Shown here: positions 55,954 to 64,000 of the stretch, piece after piece
How the letters are laid out: each line of letters starts with the position of its first letter
Numbering within the stretch: position 1 is the stretch's first letter
Assembly: GCA_000436835.1 (NCBI GenBank)
Contig: FR889144.1
Span: 1-64,000, forward strand
Reading direction: 5' to 3'
Source: Eubacterium sp. CAG:251
GTDB taxonomy: Bacteria > Bacillota > Clostridia > Oscillospirales > Acutalibacteraceae
Length of the DNA: 64,000 nt
The notes under the pieces: generated by a model
Databases searched by the model: none
What the model was told of the DNA's origin: nothing
The model's input: the letters and a program-made list of their open reading frames with translations, nothing else
Position numbers and translations under genes: made by a program

Positions 55954-56122
55954 ATCTTTATCGTTCTCCAATTAAATTTTAAATTAAAAGCTAAATATTT
56001 TAATCAGCTTATTATAACATTAAAGTGTGTGCTTGTCACTATATTTTTTATTTGTTAATAATTATTATATTATAAATATAAAATCTTTATTATAAAATTA
56101 ACTATTTGTATATAATACATTA

Positions 56123-56151
56123 TTGATTATTGAATGTGATTGTGATAAAAT
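56123..56151 (+). promoter_or_regulatory. Promoter of the ddl-argS operon
   Basis: TTGATT (56123-56128), 17-bp spacer ending TGTGA, TAAAAT (56146-56151). The leader is about 25 nt. Confidence 0.6.
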
Positions 56152-56183
56152 ATTATAAATATATATAGATTTAGGTGACTCAA

Positions 56184-57263
56184 ATGATAAATAATGATAA
56201 AAAAATAACCCTTGCGGTTATATTCGGCGGCGTATCGTCGGAGCATGATATCAGCTGCATTTCGGCTAAGGGTATCGTTTCAAATATTGATTATAGCAAA
56301 TATAATTTAATTCTTCTCGGTATTACCAAGGACGGAAGATGGTTTATTTTTAATGATAATATTGAACTTTTGCCTGAGGAAAAGTGGCTCAATTCAAAAA
56401 GCCTTGTCCCTGCCTATATTTCGCCGGACTCCTCTGTTCACGGCATAGTTACGGCTAAGGGTGAAATCATTAAGCTTGACTGCGTATTTCCTGTTCTTCA
56501 CGGCAAAAACGGTGAGGACGGAACTGTTCAGGGGCTTTTGCAGCTTGCTCAAATTCCTTATGTAGGATGTGACGCAACCTCGTCAGGTGTTTGTATGGAT
56601 AAGGCTGTTGCAAATGCCGTTGCAGATGCATTTGGCATCAATCAAGCGAAGTGGTGTGCTTTTACCCAGTATGATTTTAATAAAAACAGGCAGGAATGTA
56701 TTGATACTGCCGTTAATAAGCTCGGCTTTCCTATCTTTGTTAAGCCGGCAAATGCAGGTTCTTCTGTCGGAATTACAAAGGCTCACGATGTTCCTGAACT
56801 TATTGAAGCTATGAACGTTGCGTTTAATGAGGATAAAAAGGCTGTTTTGGAGGAATTTATTGACGGCCATGAGGTTGAGTGTGCCGTTTTGGGTAACGAA
56901 GAACCTATTGCAGCCGAGGTTGGCGAGATTAAGGCTGCGGCTGAATTTTACGATTTTGACGCTAAATATAATAATCCTGCAAGCGAGCTTTGTATCCCTG
57001 CCGATATTGACCTTGAAAAGAGAAATGAAGTTAAGGCACAGGCTGTTAAGGCGTATAAGGCTCTCGGTTGCGAGGGTATGTCTCGTGTTGATTTCTTTGT
57101 AAGAAACAGTGACGGGGCAGTTCTTCTTAACGAAATAAATACTATTCCCGGTCAAACTCCTATCAGTATGTATCCTAAGCTTTTTGAAGCAGCAGGCGTA
57201 CCTTATAAGGAACTTATTGACAGGCTTATCGGTTGTGCGTTGTCACGTGGCGGCAAGTTTTAA
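56184..57263 (+). CDS. ddl: D-alanine--D-alanine ligase
   Basis: A 359-residue ATP-grasp enzyme that joins two D-alanines for peptidoglycan. Motifs are IFGGVSSEHDISC, VFPVLHGKNGEDGTVQGLLQ, the ATP-grasp VKPANAGSSVGITKA, the omega loop EFYDFDAKYNN, and EINTIPGQTPISMYPKLF. The omega-loop pattern with K and Y is the D-Ala-D-Ala type, not the VanA/VanC depsipeptide or D-Ser type. It starts at 56184 with AGGTG upstream. It is the first gene of a unit with a DUF1934 protein, argS and a radical SAM enzyme. Confidence 0.96.
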   Translation: MINNDKKITLAVIFGGVSSEHDISCISAKGIVSNIDYSKYNLILLGITKDGRWFIFNDNIELLPEEKWLNSKSLVPAYISPDSSVHGIVTAKGEIIKLDCVFPVLHGKNGEDGTVQGLLQLAQIPYVGCDATSSGVCMDKAVANAVADAFGINQAKWCAFTQYDFNKNRQECIDTAVNKLGFPIFVKPANAGSSVGITKAHDVPELIEAMNVAFNEDKKAVLEEFIDGHEVECAVLGNEEPIAAEVGEIKAAAEFYDFDAKYNNPASELCIPADIDLEKRNEVKAQAVKAYKALGCEGMSRVDFFVRNSDGAVLLNEINTIPGQTPISMYPKLFEAAGVPYKELIDRLIGCALSRGGKF

Positions 57264-57265
57264 TT

Positions 57266-57700
57266 ATGGAAAAGGTATTAATTGAAGTAATAGGAACTCA
57301 AAATATCGACAGTCAGTTTGACAAAACGGAGCTTAAAACAGTCGGAACATTTGAGGAACTTGAAGAAAAATATATTATCAGATATAAGGAAGAGCAGGGC
57401 GAAGGGGAAGCGCCTATTGACGTAAGCGTTGTTGTTTTGAAGGACGAAAGCGTTGTTGAAATGACTCGTGACGGCGCAATTTCCTCAAGGCTTGTTATTG
57501 AGCGCTCGCAGAGAAATCTTTGCCATTACGGCACAGCTTACGGCGATATACTTATGGGCATTTCGGGCCATTCAATTGAGCATGAGCCAAATGAAAACGG
57601 CGGCAAATTCTCATTTGGATATGATATTGATATCAACGGTGCCCTTGCCTCCAAAAATCGTGTTAAGCTTACATATAAAAAGAAAAAGCAACCTAAATAA
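57266..57700 (+). CDS. DUF1934 (YwiB-like) calycin-type beta-barrel protein
   Basis: A 144-residue cytosolic protein of the YwiB family. Its conserved parts are TFEELEEKYIIRYKE, VVEMTRDGAISSRLVIERSQ, TAYGDILMGISGHSIEHEPN, and FSFGYDIDINGALASKNRVK. The predicted fold is a small beta-barrel that may bind a hydrophobic ligand; the function is not established. In B. subtilis ywiB lies directly before argS, as here, so the pairing is conserved. It begins 2 bp after the ddl stop. Confidence 0.88.
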   Translation: MEKVLIEVIGTQNIDSQFDKTELKTVGTFEELEEKYIIRYKEEQGEGEAPIDVSVVVLKDESVVEMTRDGAISSRLVIERSQRNLCHYGTAYGDILMGISGHSIEHEPNENGGKFSFGYDIDINGALASKNRVKLTYKKKKQPK

Positions 57701-57714
57701 CAGGAGTAAATAAG

Positions 57715-59406
57715 ATGTCAAAAATAGTTAAAAAGACAGAAATTGAATTAAAAAATATAATTGAGCAGGCTGTTAAAAAGGCTGTTTCAAACGGTGCTTT
57801 GCCTGAGGCTGAAATGCCGCAATTTAACATTGAAAAGCCGGCTAATAAGGATAACGGCGATTATTCAACAAACGTTGCAATGGCGGGCGCACGTGCTTTT
57901 AAGAAAGCGCCGAGAATGATTGCTGAGGCTATTGTTTCTTGCATTGACCTTGACGGCACAGCATTTGAAAGGGTAGAAATTGCAGGCCCCGGCTTTATGA
58001 ACTTCTTTTTATCTCAGCAGTTTTATTCAAATGTGCTTAAGGACGTTTTTTCTTGCGGCAAGGATTACGGCAAAAGCGATTACGGTCAGGGCAAAAGGGT
58101 GCTTGTGGAATTTGTATCTGCCAACCCGACAGGCCCTATGCATATCGGCAATGCCCGTGGCGGTGCAATAGGCGACTGCCTTGCAAGCGTACTTGATTGG
58201 GCAGGCTTCAGCGTTAACCGTGAGTTTTATGTAAACGATGCCGGCAACCAGATTGAAAAGTTCGCAACCTCGCTTGAGGTTAGATATCTTCAGCATTATG
58301 ATTCGTCAGTTGAGCTTCCTGAGGACGCTTATCACGGTCAGGATATTGTTGAGCACGCCGAGAATTTTATTAAGGAATACGGCGACAAATATGTAAATGC
58401 AGACTCAAAGGAGCGTCGCAAAGCGCTTGTTGATTTTGCACTTCCTAAGAATATTGCAGGCCTTGAAAGAGACCTTGGAAGATACAGAATTACTTATGAC
58501 AAATGGTTTAGAGAGTCAACACTTCATAATGACGGCTCTGTTCAAAGAGTTATTGACGCACTTAAGGAAAAAGGCGTAACTTATGAGCAAGACGGCGCAT
58601 TGTGGTTTAAAGCAAGCGAATACGGCAATGATAAGGATATAGTTCTTGTAAGGGCTAACGGACTTCCGACATATATTGTGCCTGATATCGCTTATCATTA
58701 TAATAAGCTTGTTACCCGTGGCTATGATAAAGCTATCGACGTTTTGGGCGCTGACCACCACGGCTATGTTCCACGTATGAAAGCGGCTCTCACAGCTTTG
58801 GGGCTTGACGCTTCAAGGCTTGACTGCGTAATTATGCAGATGGTAAGGCTTGTAAGAGAGGGCGAAACAATTAAGCTTTCAAAGCGTTCGGGCAAGGCAA
58901 TTACCCTTAACACTCTTATTGACGAAGTGCCGCTTGACGCTGCAAGATTTTTCTTTAATTTAAGGGAGCCTAATTCTCATTTTGATTTTGATTTGGAACT
59001 TGCGGCTAAGCAGTCAAGCGAAAATCCGGTATATTATGTTCAATATGCTCACGCAAGAATTTGCTCTATTATTAAAAAGGCTCAGGAGCAGGGAGTTGAG
59101 CTTAAAACACCGAGTGATGACGAGCTTGCGCTTCTTAATTCCAAAGAAGAGAAGGACCTTATCCGTCACCTTTCATTGCTTACTGATGAAATTGTTTCGG
59201 CGGCGAAATCCTATGACCCGGCTAAAATTACACATTATGTTATTGAGCTTGCAACTCTTTTCCATAAATTCTATAATGCACAAAGAGTTATGCTTGATGA
59301 TAACGAAGGCCTTATGCAGGCAAGACTTTTCCTTTGCAAGGCTGTTAAGGACACGATTTATAATATTTTGACTATGCTTAAAATAACTGCTCCTGAAGTT
59401 ATGTAA
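57715..59406 (+). CDS. argS: Arginyl-tRNA synthetase
   Basis: A 563-residue class I synthetase. It has the N-terminal Add-1 domain (about 10-110), the HIGH motif as NPTGPMHIGNARGG, VNDAGNQIEKFATSLEVRY, the signature loop KLSKRSGKAI in place of KMSKS, and the helical anticodon domain (PVYYVQYAHARICSI) in the last 130 residues. Length matches bacterial ArgS. AGGAG precedes the ATG at 57715, 14 bp after the DUF1934 gene. Confidence 0.97.
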   Translation: MSKIVKKTEIELKNIIEQAVKKAVSNGALPEAEMPQFNIEKPANKDNGDYSTNVAMAGARAFKKAPRMIAEAIVSCIDLDGTAFERVEIAGPGFMNFFLSQQFYSNVLKDVFSCGKDYGKSDYGQGKRVLVEFVSANPTGPMHIGNARGGAIGDCLASVLDWAGFSVNREFYVNDAGNQIEKFATSLEVRYLQHYDSSVELPEDAYHGQDIVEHAENFIKEYGDKYVNADSKERRKALVDFALPKNIAGLERDLGRYRITYDKWFRESTLHNDGSVQRVIDALKEKGVTYEQDGALWFKASEYGNDKDIVLVRANGLPTYIVPDIAYHYNKLVTRGYDKAIDVLGADHHGYVPRMKAALTALGLDASRLDCVIMQMVRLVREGETIKLSKRSGKAITLNTLIDEVPLDAARFFFNLREPNSHFDFDLELAAKQSSENPVYYVQYAHARICSIIKKAQEQGVELKTPSDDELALLNSKEEKDLIRHLSLLTDEIVSAAKSYDPAKITHYVIELATLFHKFYNAQRVMLDDNEGLMQARLFLCKAVKDTIYNILTMLKITAPEVM

Positions 59407-59418
59407 GAGAGGTAATAT

Positions 59419-60834
59419 ATGGCAAATATTAAGGATAAAATGCTTTACTTTGTGGGAAATAAGCTGCTTAAATACGTTTATAAAAACCCTCAAAAAAATA
59501 TGCTAAAGCTAATAAAGATAGGCAAGGCGGTTGCAGGCAAGATGTACCCTGAAAGCACTTTTACAAAGCCTATCGAAATTATAAGCGACCCTACCAATGT
59601 TTGGCATAAATATTTATTTGACGGCTTGAGGGATATCGACCCTGATTTCTTTTGCTCTGCGGCGCTTACCTTTGCGATTGATTTGGGGCTTAACGGCACT
59701 AAGACTATTCGTAAAAGACGTGAGCAGGAGCATTGCAATATCCCTTGGGTAATTCTTATGGACCCGACTTCTGCCTGCAATTTGAAATGCAAGGGTTGTT
59801 GGGCTGCCGAATACGGCTATAATTCAAACCTCACTCTTGACGAAATGCGCAGAGTTATAAGCGAAAGCAAGGCACTCGGCACTCATTTTTATATGTTTAC
59901 GGGCGGCGAACCGCTTATTCGCAAAAAGGATATTGTTACCCTTGCAAGGGAAAATAAGGATTGCATTTTCCTTGCGTTTACCAACGGCACCCTTGTTGAT
60001 GATAAGCTTTGCGAGGATATTAAATCTTGCGGCAACCTTGCGCTTGCGCTTTCAATTGAAGGTTCTGAGGAAGTTAATGATAGCAGGCGAGGCGAGGGTG
60101 TTTATCAAAAAACGCTTAATGCTATGAAGCTTCTTAAAAAGCATAAATGCCTTTTCGGCACTTCTGTTTGCTATACTTCTAAGAATTATGACAGCGTAAC
60201 GAGTGATGAATTTTATGATTTTATGATAGAAAACGGCGCAAAATTTGCGTGGTATTTCCACTATATGCCTGTCGGCGCAGACGCTGATACAGAGCTTCTT
60301 TTAACTCCTGAGCAAAGAGAGCACGTTTATCGCACCATTCGCCAAAACCGTAACAGTAAAACAGGCAAGCCTATTTTTACGGTAGATTTCCAAAATGACG
60401 GCGAGTTTGTCGGCGGCTGTATTGCAGGCGGACGTAACTATTTCCACGTCAACAGCGAGGGCGACGTTGAGCCTTGCGTATTTATTCACTACAGCGATTC
60501 AAATATAAGGGAAAAGAGTATTTTGGAATGTCTTAAATCTCCTCTTTTCCACGAATATTATAAGGGTCAGCCGTTTAATGATAATATGCTTCGCCCTTGC
60601 CCTATGCTTGAAAATCCGCAAAAGCTCAGGCAGCTTATTAATAAGACCGGCGCTAAGTCAACAAATCTTCTCCAGCCTGAAAGCGCAGAGGAACTTTGCT
60701 CAAAGTGCGACCTTTATGCTCAAAATTGGGCGCCAAAGGCTAAGGAAATTTGGGAGGAGCAGGAGCGCTTCCACCCATTCACGCAGTACTACCGTGACAC
60801 TCCTGAGGGCAAAAAAGAGTTTGCAAATAAGTAA
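59419..60834 (+). CDS. Radical SAM protein with SPASM-like C-terminal cysteines
   Basis: A 471-residue enzyme. About 110 residues precede the radical SAM core, which has the CxxxCxxC cluster motif at C120, C124 and C127 (SACNLKCKGCWA), then FTGGEPLIRKKDI and a SAM-binding SIEGSEEVNDSRRGEG. The C-terminal part has further cysteines in GGCIAGGRNY, EPCVFIHYS, RPCPMLENP and LCSKCDLYAQNW, as expected for one or two auxiliary clusters of a SPASM-type domain. Reaction and substrate are unknown. It follows argS by 12 bp and ends the operon. Confidence 0.88.
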   Translation: MANIKDKMLYFVGNKLLKYVYKNPQKNMLKLIKIGKAVAGKMYPESTFTKPIEIISDPTNVWHKYLFDGLRDIDPDFFCSAALTFAIDLGLNGTKTIRKRREQEHCNIPWVILMDPTSACNLKCKGCWAAEYGYNSNLTLDEMRRVISESKALGTHFYMFTGGEPLIRKKDIVTLARENKDCIFLAFTNGTLVDDKLCEDIKSCGNLALALSIEGSEEVNDSRRGEGVYQKTLNAMKLLKKHKCLFGTSVCYTSKNYDSVTSDEFYDFMIENGAKFAWYFHYMPVGADADTELLLTPEQREHVYRTIRQNRNSKTGKPIFTVDFQNDGEFVGGCIAGGRNYFHVNSEGDVEPCVFIHYSDSNIREKSILECLKSPLFHEYYKGQPFNDNMLRPCPMLENPQKLRQLINKTGAKSTNLLQPESAEELCSKCDLYAQNWAPKAKEIWEEQERFHPFTQYYRDTPEGKKEFANK

Positions 60835-60847
60835 TTCGATATTAACA

Positions 60848-60885
60848 AAAAAACAGGTGTTGAATTAATCAACACCTGTTTTTTC
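60848..60885 (+). terminator. Terminator of the ddl-argS-radical SAM operon
   Basis: AACAGGTGTTGA and TCAACACCTGTT form a perfect 12-bp stem with a 5-nt loop and T6. Confidence 0.93.
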
Positions 60886-60897
60886 ATTTGTATATAA

Positions 60898-60937
60898 TAA
60901 AAAAATACCCCCGATGCGAATTTCCGCATCGGGGGTT
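60898..60937 (-). terminator. Terminator of purA
   Basis: ACCCCCGATGCG and CGCATCGGGGGT form a perfect 12-bp GC-rich stem; on the minus strand ATTTTTTTATT follows. It lies 12 bp beyond the purA stop. Confidence 0.92.
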
Positions 60938-60948
60938 AGTGTTTTTAA

Positions 60949-62229
60949 TTACTTATTTCTGTAAATAATTGCTTCTCTTTCAGGGCCGTTTGATACCATT
61001 GTGATAGGATAGCCGATTTCCTTTTCGATAAATTCAACGTAATCCTTTGTTTCCTGAGGGAGGTCGTCATAATTCTTGATACCTCTGATATCGCAGTGCC
61101 AGCCCTTCATAGTTGTGAATACAGGCTTGCATTTCTTAAGTGTAGGGGTGGTTGGGAAGTCCTTAATAACCTTGCCGTCAACCTCATAGCCTGTGCAAAT
61201 CTTGATTTCTTCAAGATATGAAAGGCAGTCAAGCGCCGTCATAACAACCTGAGTAGCACCCTGGCAAGAAACGCCGTAGCGTGTAGCAACGCAGTCAAAC
61301 CAGCCGACTCTTCTCGGTCTGCCTGTTGTTGCGCCGAACTCGCCCTTGTCACCGCCGTGAATACGAAGCTCCTGCGCCTCGTCTTCGTCAAGAATTTCGG
61401 AAATAAATTCGCCTGCACCTACTGCTGATGAATAAGCCTTTGTAACAACAACGATATCCTCGATTGAATGAGGCGGTAAGCCTGCACCTACTGCACCGTA
61501 GCCTGCAAGTGTTGAAGAAGAGGTTACCATAGGATAAATACCGAAGTCAGGGTCCTTAAGTGTACCGAGCTGACCCTCAAGAAGAATGTTTTTGCCCTCT
61601 TTAAGTGCGTTTTGAAGATATGCATGTGTATCGCAAACGTAAGGAGCAATCTTCTCTCTGTATTCAAGGCAAGTTTTGTAAAGCTCGTCCTCGTCAAGAA
61701 GTGGCTTGTTATATACATGTTTGATGATAAGATTTTTGAGTGTGCAGATATTCTTAAGCTTAGCCTTAAGTGTTTCGTCATCAAAAAGCTCATTTACCTG
61801 AATACCGATTTTAGCATACTTGTCGCTGAAAAACGGAGCAATACCGCTCTTAGTTGAGCCGAATGCATTTTTGCCGAGCCTTTCCTCCTCATATTCGTCA
61901 AGCAAAATATGATAAGGCATAAGAATTTGTGCTCTTTCGCTTACTAAAAGCTTAGGATTAAGTCCTGCTTTCTTTATGTCGTCAAGTTCCGTGCAAAACT
62001 TGTTAATATCAAGCGCAACGCCGTTGCCGATAATGCAAGTTGTGTGATCGTAGCATACACCCGACGGCATAAGGTGAAATGCAAATCTGCCGTGCTCGTT
62101 AATAATTGTGTGACCTGCGTTTGCACCGCCTTGAAAACGAATAACGATGTCGCTTTGGCCTGCGAATAAATCAGTGATTTTACCTTTACCTTCGTCGCCC
62201 CAGTTTGCGCCGACAATAGCTCTAACCAT
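60949..62229 (-). CDS. purA: Adenylosuccinate synthetase
   Basis: A 426-residue GTP-dependent enzyme that joins IMP and aspartate to adenylosuccinate in AMP synthesis. The phosphate loop is GANWGDEGKGKITD at the start; also seen are QGGANAGHTI with the catalytic histidine, STKSGIAPFFSDKYAKIGI, LLEGQLGTLKDPDFG and TTGRPRRVGWFDCVATRY. I start at the ATG at 62229 with AGGAG 10 bases upstream; the longer in-frame reading would begin upstream of the promoter. It is a single-gene unit with a hairpin at the start of its leader. Confidence 0.97.
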   Translation of the reverse strand: MVRAIVGANWGDEGKGKITDLFAGQSDIVIRFQGGANAGHTIINEHGRFAFHLMPSGVCYDHTTCIIGNGVALDINKFCTELDDIKKAGLNPKLLVSERAQILMPYHILLDEYEEERLGKNAFGSTKSGIAPFFSDKYAKIGIQVNELFDDETLKAKLKNICTLKNLIIKHVYNKPLLDEDELYKTCLEYREKIAPYVCDTHAYLQNALKEGKNILLEGQLGTLKDPDFGIYPMVTSSSTLAGYGAVGAGLPPHSIEDIVVVTKAYSSAVGAGEFISEILDEDEAQELRIHGGDKGEFGATTGRPRRVGWFDCVATRYGVSCQGATQVVMTALDCLSYLEEIKICTGYEVDGKVIKDFPTTPTLKKCKPVFTTMKGWHCDIRGIKNYDDLPQETKDYVEFIEKEIGYPITMVSNGPEREAIIYRNK

Positions 62230-62265
62230 TTTAAAAATCTCCTGTTTAATTATTAAATTAAATTT

Positions 62266-62300
62266 TAAAAGCGCAGTGATGGATTGCTCACTGCGCCCTT
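62266..62300 (-). terminator. Hairpin at the start of the purA leader; also ends the beta-helix gene
   Basis: GCGCAGTGA and TCACTGCGC pair perfectly over an 8-nt loop; on the minus strand TTTTAAAATTT follows. It is downstream of the beta-helix gene and just inside the transcript expected from the purA promoter, so it may end one transcript and cap the other. Confidence 0.6.
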
Positions 62301-62305
62301 GATTT

Positions 62306-62334
62306 ATTATATAATAGGTATCCTGTAAAGTCAA
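62306..62334 (-). promoter_or_regulatory. Promoter of purA
   Basis: TTGACT (62329-62334) and a perfect TATAAT (62306-62311) at 17 bp on the minus strand, directly after the stop of the upstream gene (62337). The start would be near 62299, at the base of the hairpin. Confidence 0.7.
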
Positions 62335-62336
62335 CT

Positions 62337-63971
62337 TTATTTTTTGATTTTACCGCCCTTATTTCCGGAATATTTAATTTTGCTGACTGAAACCTTGCCC
62401 GCAGCCGAGCTTATATATATTCCTTTTTTCTTATTTTTCTTTATTTTGCAGTTCTTTATTGAACCCTTTGACTTGCTTACAAAATAAATTCCGTTGCCTT
62501 TATTTGATGACACGGTGCAGTTTTTAATGTTCGCCGTGCTTTTTGTAATGTATATTCCGTCGCTTTTGTTAGACGATACGGTGCATTTGTTAATCGTTGC
62601 GCTTGAGCCTTGGGTTAAATAAATTCCGTGAAGCTTTGCCCCTGTCGTTTTATTGCTCGTTAAGGTGTTTGACTTTGATTTGATAAGGAAAATTGCATTG
62701 TCAACATAAGGCGCACCTTTAACATTAACCGTGTTTTTGTTCAAATTAACCTTGCTTGAATTTGCAAGCCTGATGCCGAAAACCTTTTGCTTTGTTTTGT
62801 ATTTTTTATTGGTAAATGTTATTTTATTATTCTTAATATTGCTTTTCTTTGCTCCGTCAATCCAAATTCCCGTAGCGCTTCTTGCAACTGAAATGGTATT
62901 GTTTGATACCGTAATATTTTGAACGGAGTAATCGCCCTTTTTCGCAATTTTTTCGTTTGATTTAACAACCTCGCCGTAAAGCCTTATTCCGTAAGGCCAT
63001 TGCTTCATAGATGGGTCTTTGGTGTCAACAATGCTTATTATGTTTCCTGAAATTTGAGATGATTTGTCAACGGTAGGCGAATATGATTTGCCTGAGCATT
63101 TGTATGTATTGGGCCTTTGCGATTTGCTGTTAGGTTTGGGATTAATGCTCTTATAATAAATTCCTGCACCGCAGTTGTTAATTGAATTATTGTTGATTGT
63201 AACGTTTAAAAAGCTTGAAGCAAGAACGGCATAGCCTGAAACATTGTTAAATGTGTTGTTTGAAATATTAATGTTTTTCATATATTTGCCTGAAAAAACA
63301 CTGTGAGCACCGACTCCACGATTAACATTTTCAAACACGTTGCCCAAAATATTAATGTTTTCATTCATTGTGCCGTCGTATGAACGAGCGTGACCTTTGT
63401 AGTTCGGGAAGTGACTTTCTTCAAGAATGTCAAGCTGAACGGCTTCCATATTGTCGCCGCTTTTACTGCCCTGGCCCATAAAGGTGCAAGCGGTAATATT
63501 CACATTGTTACATCCGGCAAAGGTAATATGATGCCCGTTGTAGCAATCCTTAAAAACTGCGCCGTTAATTGTTATATTACTTGCATGCGCAAAGCTTAAT
63601 ATACTGCCGCTATTTTTATTTGCATCGAAAGTGCCGCCGTTTATTGTTATGTTTTTATAAAAATCCCTGCCGTACGGTGCATCTTGATTTTGACCTATTG
63701 CAAGCATAGTGCTGTTTTGATAATTTTTAATAAAAGTTGCGCCCTCGCAGTTGAGCGTTGTGTTTGAATAAACCACAAGTCGGCTTGAAAGGATATATGT
63801 TCCCTCTACCGTAACGGTAAGCGGTGTAGAGGAGTCATATTTATTTTTATCAAGCGCTTTTTGAATATCAATTTCGCTTGAAAAATTATTTGCAAGCGCA
63901 GTTGCGGCAAACCCCGTGCAAGAACACAAAATCATCAGTATTGATAAAAATATTGACAGTGCCTTTTTCAT
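62337..63971 (-). CDS. Secreted right-handed beta-helix protein
   Basis: A 544-residue exported protein with a signal peptide ending near ATALANNFS (residue 28). The rest is a run of 20-25 residue coils with asparagine ladders and repeated NNTF, NITINGG and NNKI motifs, the PbH1 pattern of pectate lyase-like and NosD-like proteins. Candidate early segments are EGTYILSSRLVVYSNTTLNC; the last coils become short and lysine-rich (SIKNCKIKKNKKKGIYISSA). Such folds serve polysaccharide lyases, glycosidases or plain binding proteins; I cannot identify a catalytic site. GGGGGAT precedes the ATG. Confidence 0.87.
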   Translation of the reverse strand: MKKALSIFLSILMILCSCTGFAATALANNFSSEIDIQKALDKNKYDSSTPLTVTVEGTYILSSRLVVYSNTTLNCEGATFIKNYQNSTMLAIGQNQDAPYGRDFYKNITINGGTFDANKNSGSILSFAHASNITINGAVFKDCYNGHHITFAGCNNVNITACTFMGQGSKSGDNMEAVQLDILEESHFPNYKGHARSYDGTMNENINILGNVFENVNRGVGAHSVFSGKYMKNINISNNTFNNVSGYAVLASSFLNVTINNNSINNCGAGIYYKSINPKPNSKSQRPNTYKCSGKSYSPTVDKSSQISGNIISIVDTKDPSMKQWPYGIRLYGEVVKSNEKIAKKGDYSVQNITVSNNTISVARSATGIWIDGAKKSNIKNNKITFTNKKYKTKQKVFGIRLANSSKVNLNKNTVNVKGAPYVDNAIFLIKSKSNTLTSNKTTGAKLHGIYLTQGSSATINKCTVSSNKSDGIYITKSTANIKNCTVSSNKGNGIYFVSKSKGSIKNCKIKKNKKKGIYISSAAGKVSVSKIKYSGNKGGKIKK

Positions 63972-64000
63972 AACTTCATCCCCCTTAATTGTTAATATTA

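Noticed and set aside
1..64000. tRNA, rRNA, CRISPR arrays, intact insertion sequences, prophage
   Set aside because: I saw no cloverleaf-like CCA-ended genes, rRNA-conserved blocks, regularly spaced direct repeats with unique spacers, complete transposases or phage structural genes. A tool-based scan could still find a single tRNA that I missed.

Overview
The window reads as one chromosome segment from a low-GC Gram-positive anaerobe of class Clostridia. A Ruminococcaceae/Oscillospiraceae-like gut bacterium is the best guess; this is inference from gene content, not a database match. Supporting signs are AT-rich promoters with TRTGN-extended -10 boxes, strong GGAGG ribosome sites, peptidoglycan genes (ddl, GH25 lysozymes, G5/3D and M23 proteins, VanW), single-chain glycyl-tRNA synthetase, a ywiB-like gene next to argS, and pyruvate phosphate dikinase together with malate dehydrogenase-like and malic enzymes. 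I see no rRNA, tRNA, CRISPR array, prophage or intact transposase. About 60 genes are supported.

Layout. 0.1-2.6 kb: TVP38-type membrane protein, GT8 glycosyltransferase, zinc-ribbon protein and a decayed small gene. 2.6-6.7 kb: a MarR regulator and an asymmetric heterodimeric ABC exporter in one overlapping operon, with a clear operator/promoter. 7-9.3 kb: ksgA and a MATE transporter. 9.5-13.4 kb: malic enzyme, an Ldh2-type malate/lactate dehydrogenase and glpK. 13.6-16.2 kb: acpP divergent from aroE-aroK, then an ABC-2 polysaccharide export permease without its ATPase. 16.2-20.4 kb: hisC, a small membrane protein and two adjacent GH25 lysozymes. 20.7-25 kb: AI-2E permease, then the threonine/lysine entry operon (ACT regulator, hom, lysC with a probable internal beta-subunit start). 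25.3-29.2 kb: glmU, VanW lipoprotein and a duplicated EF-hand-like membrane protein. 29.5-34.4 kb: ppdK, YlmH, RmuC and a remnant of a REP-associated transposase.

34.8-39.3 kb is the least explained part: an ECF sigma factor, a DUF4367 partner, and a run of small secreted or membrane-anchored proteins of no recognised family. One of them is split by a frameshift in an A6 run. A matching promoter-like box precedes both the sigma gene and the first secreted gene. 39.4-40.8 kb is folA-thyA. 41-48.4 kb is a carbohydrate locus: GPH sugar symporter, a secreted protein, mannonate dehydratase (uxuA), an SDR likely to be fructuronate reductase, a membrane-anchored GH30 glycosidase and an M23 protein. 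It looks built to release, import and catabolise glucuronate-type sugars.

48.5-64 kb: DUF975 membrane protein, glyQS, a G5/3D wall protein with a structured leader, an unknown three-gene membrane operon, ddl-DUF1934-argS-radical SAM, purA and a secreted beta-helix protein.

The most unusual non-coding signal is a family of about 130-bp repeats. Each full copy sits directly at the stop codon of an unrelated gene (malic enzyme, AI-2E permease, aspartokinase), always in the sense orientation, always with a conserved hairpin and usually followed by an intrinsic terminator. Other repeats include a second intergenic family, a MITE-like element with 33-43 bp inverted ends, and REP-like palindromes.
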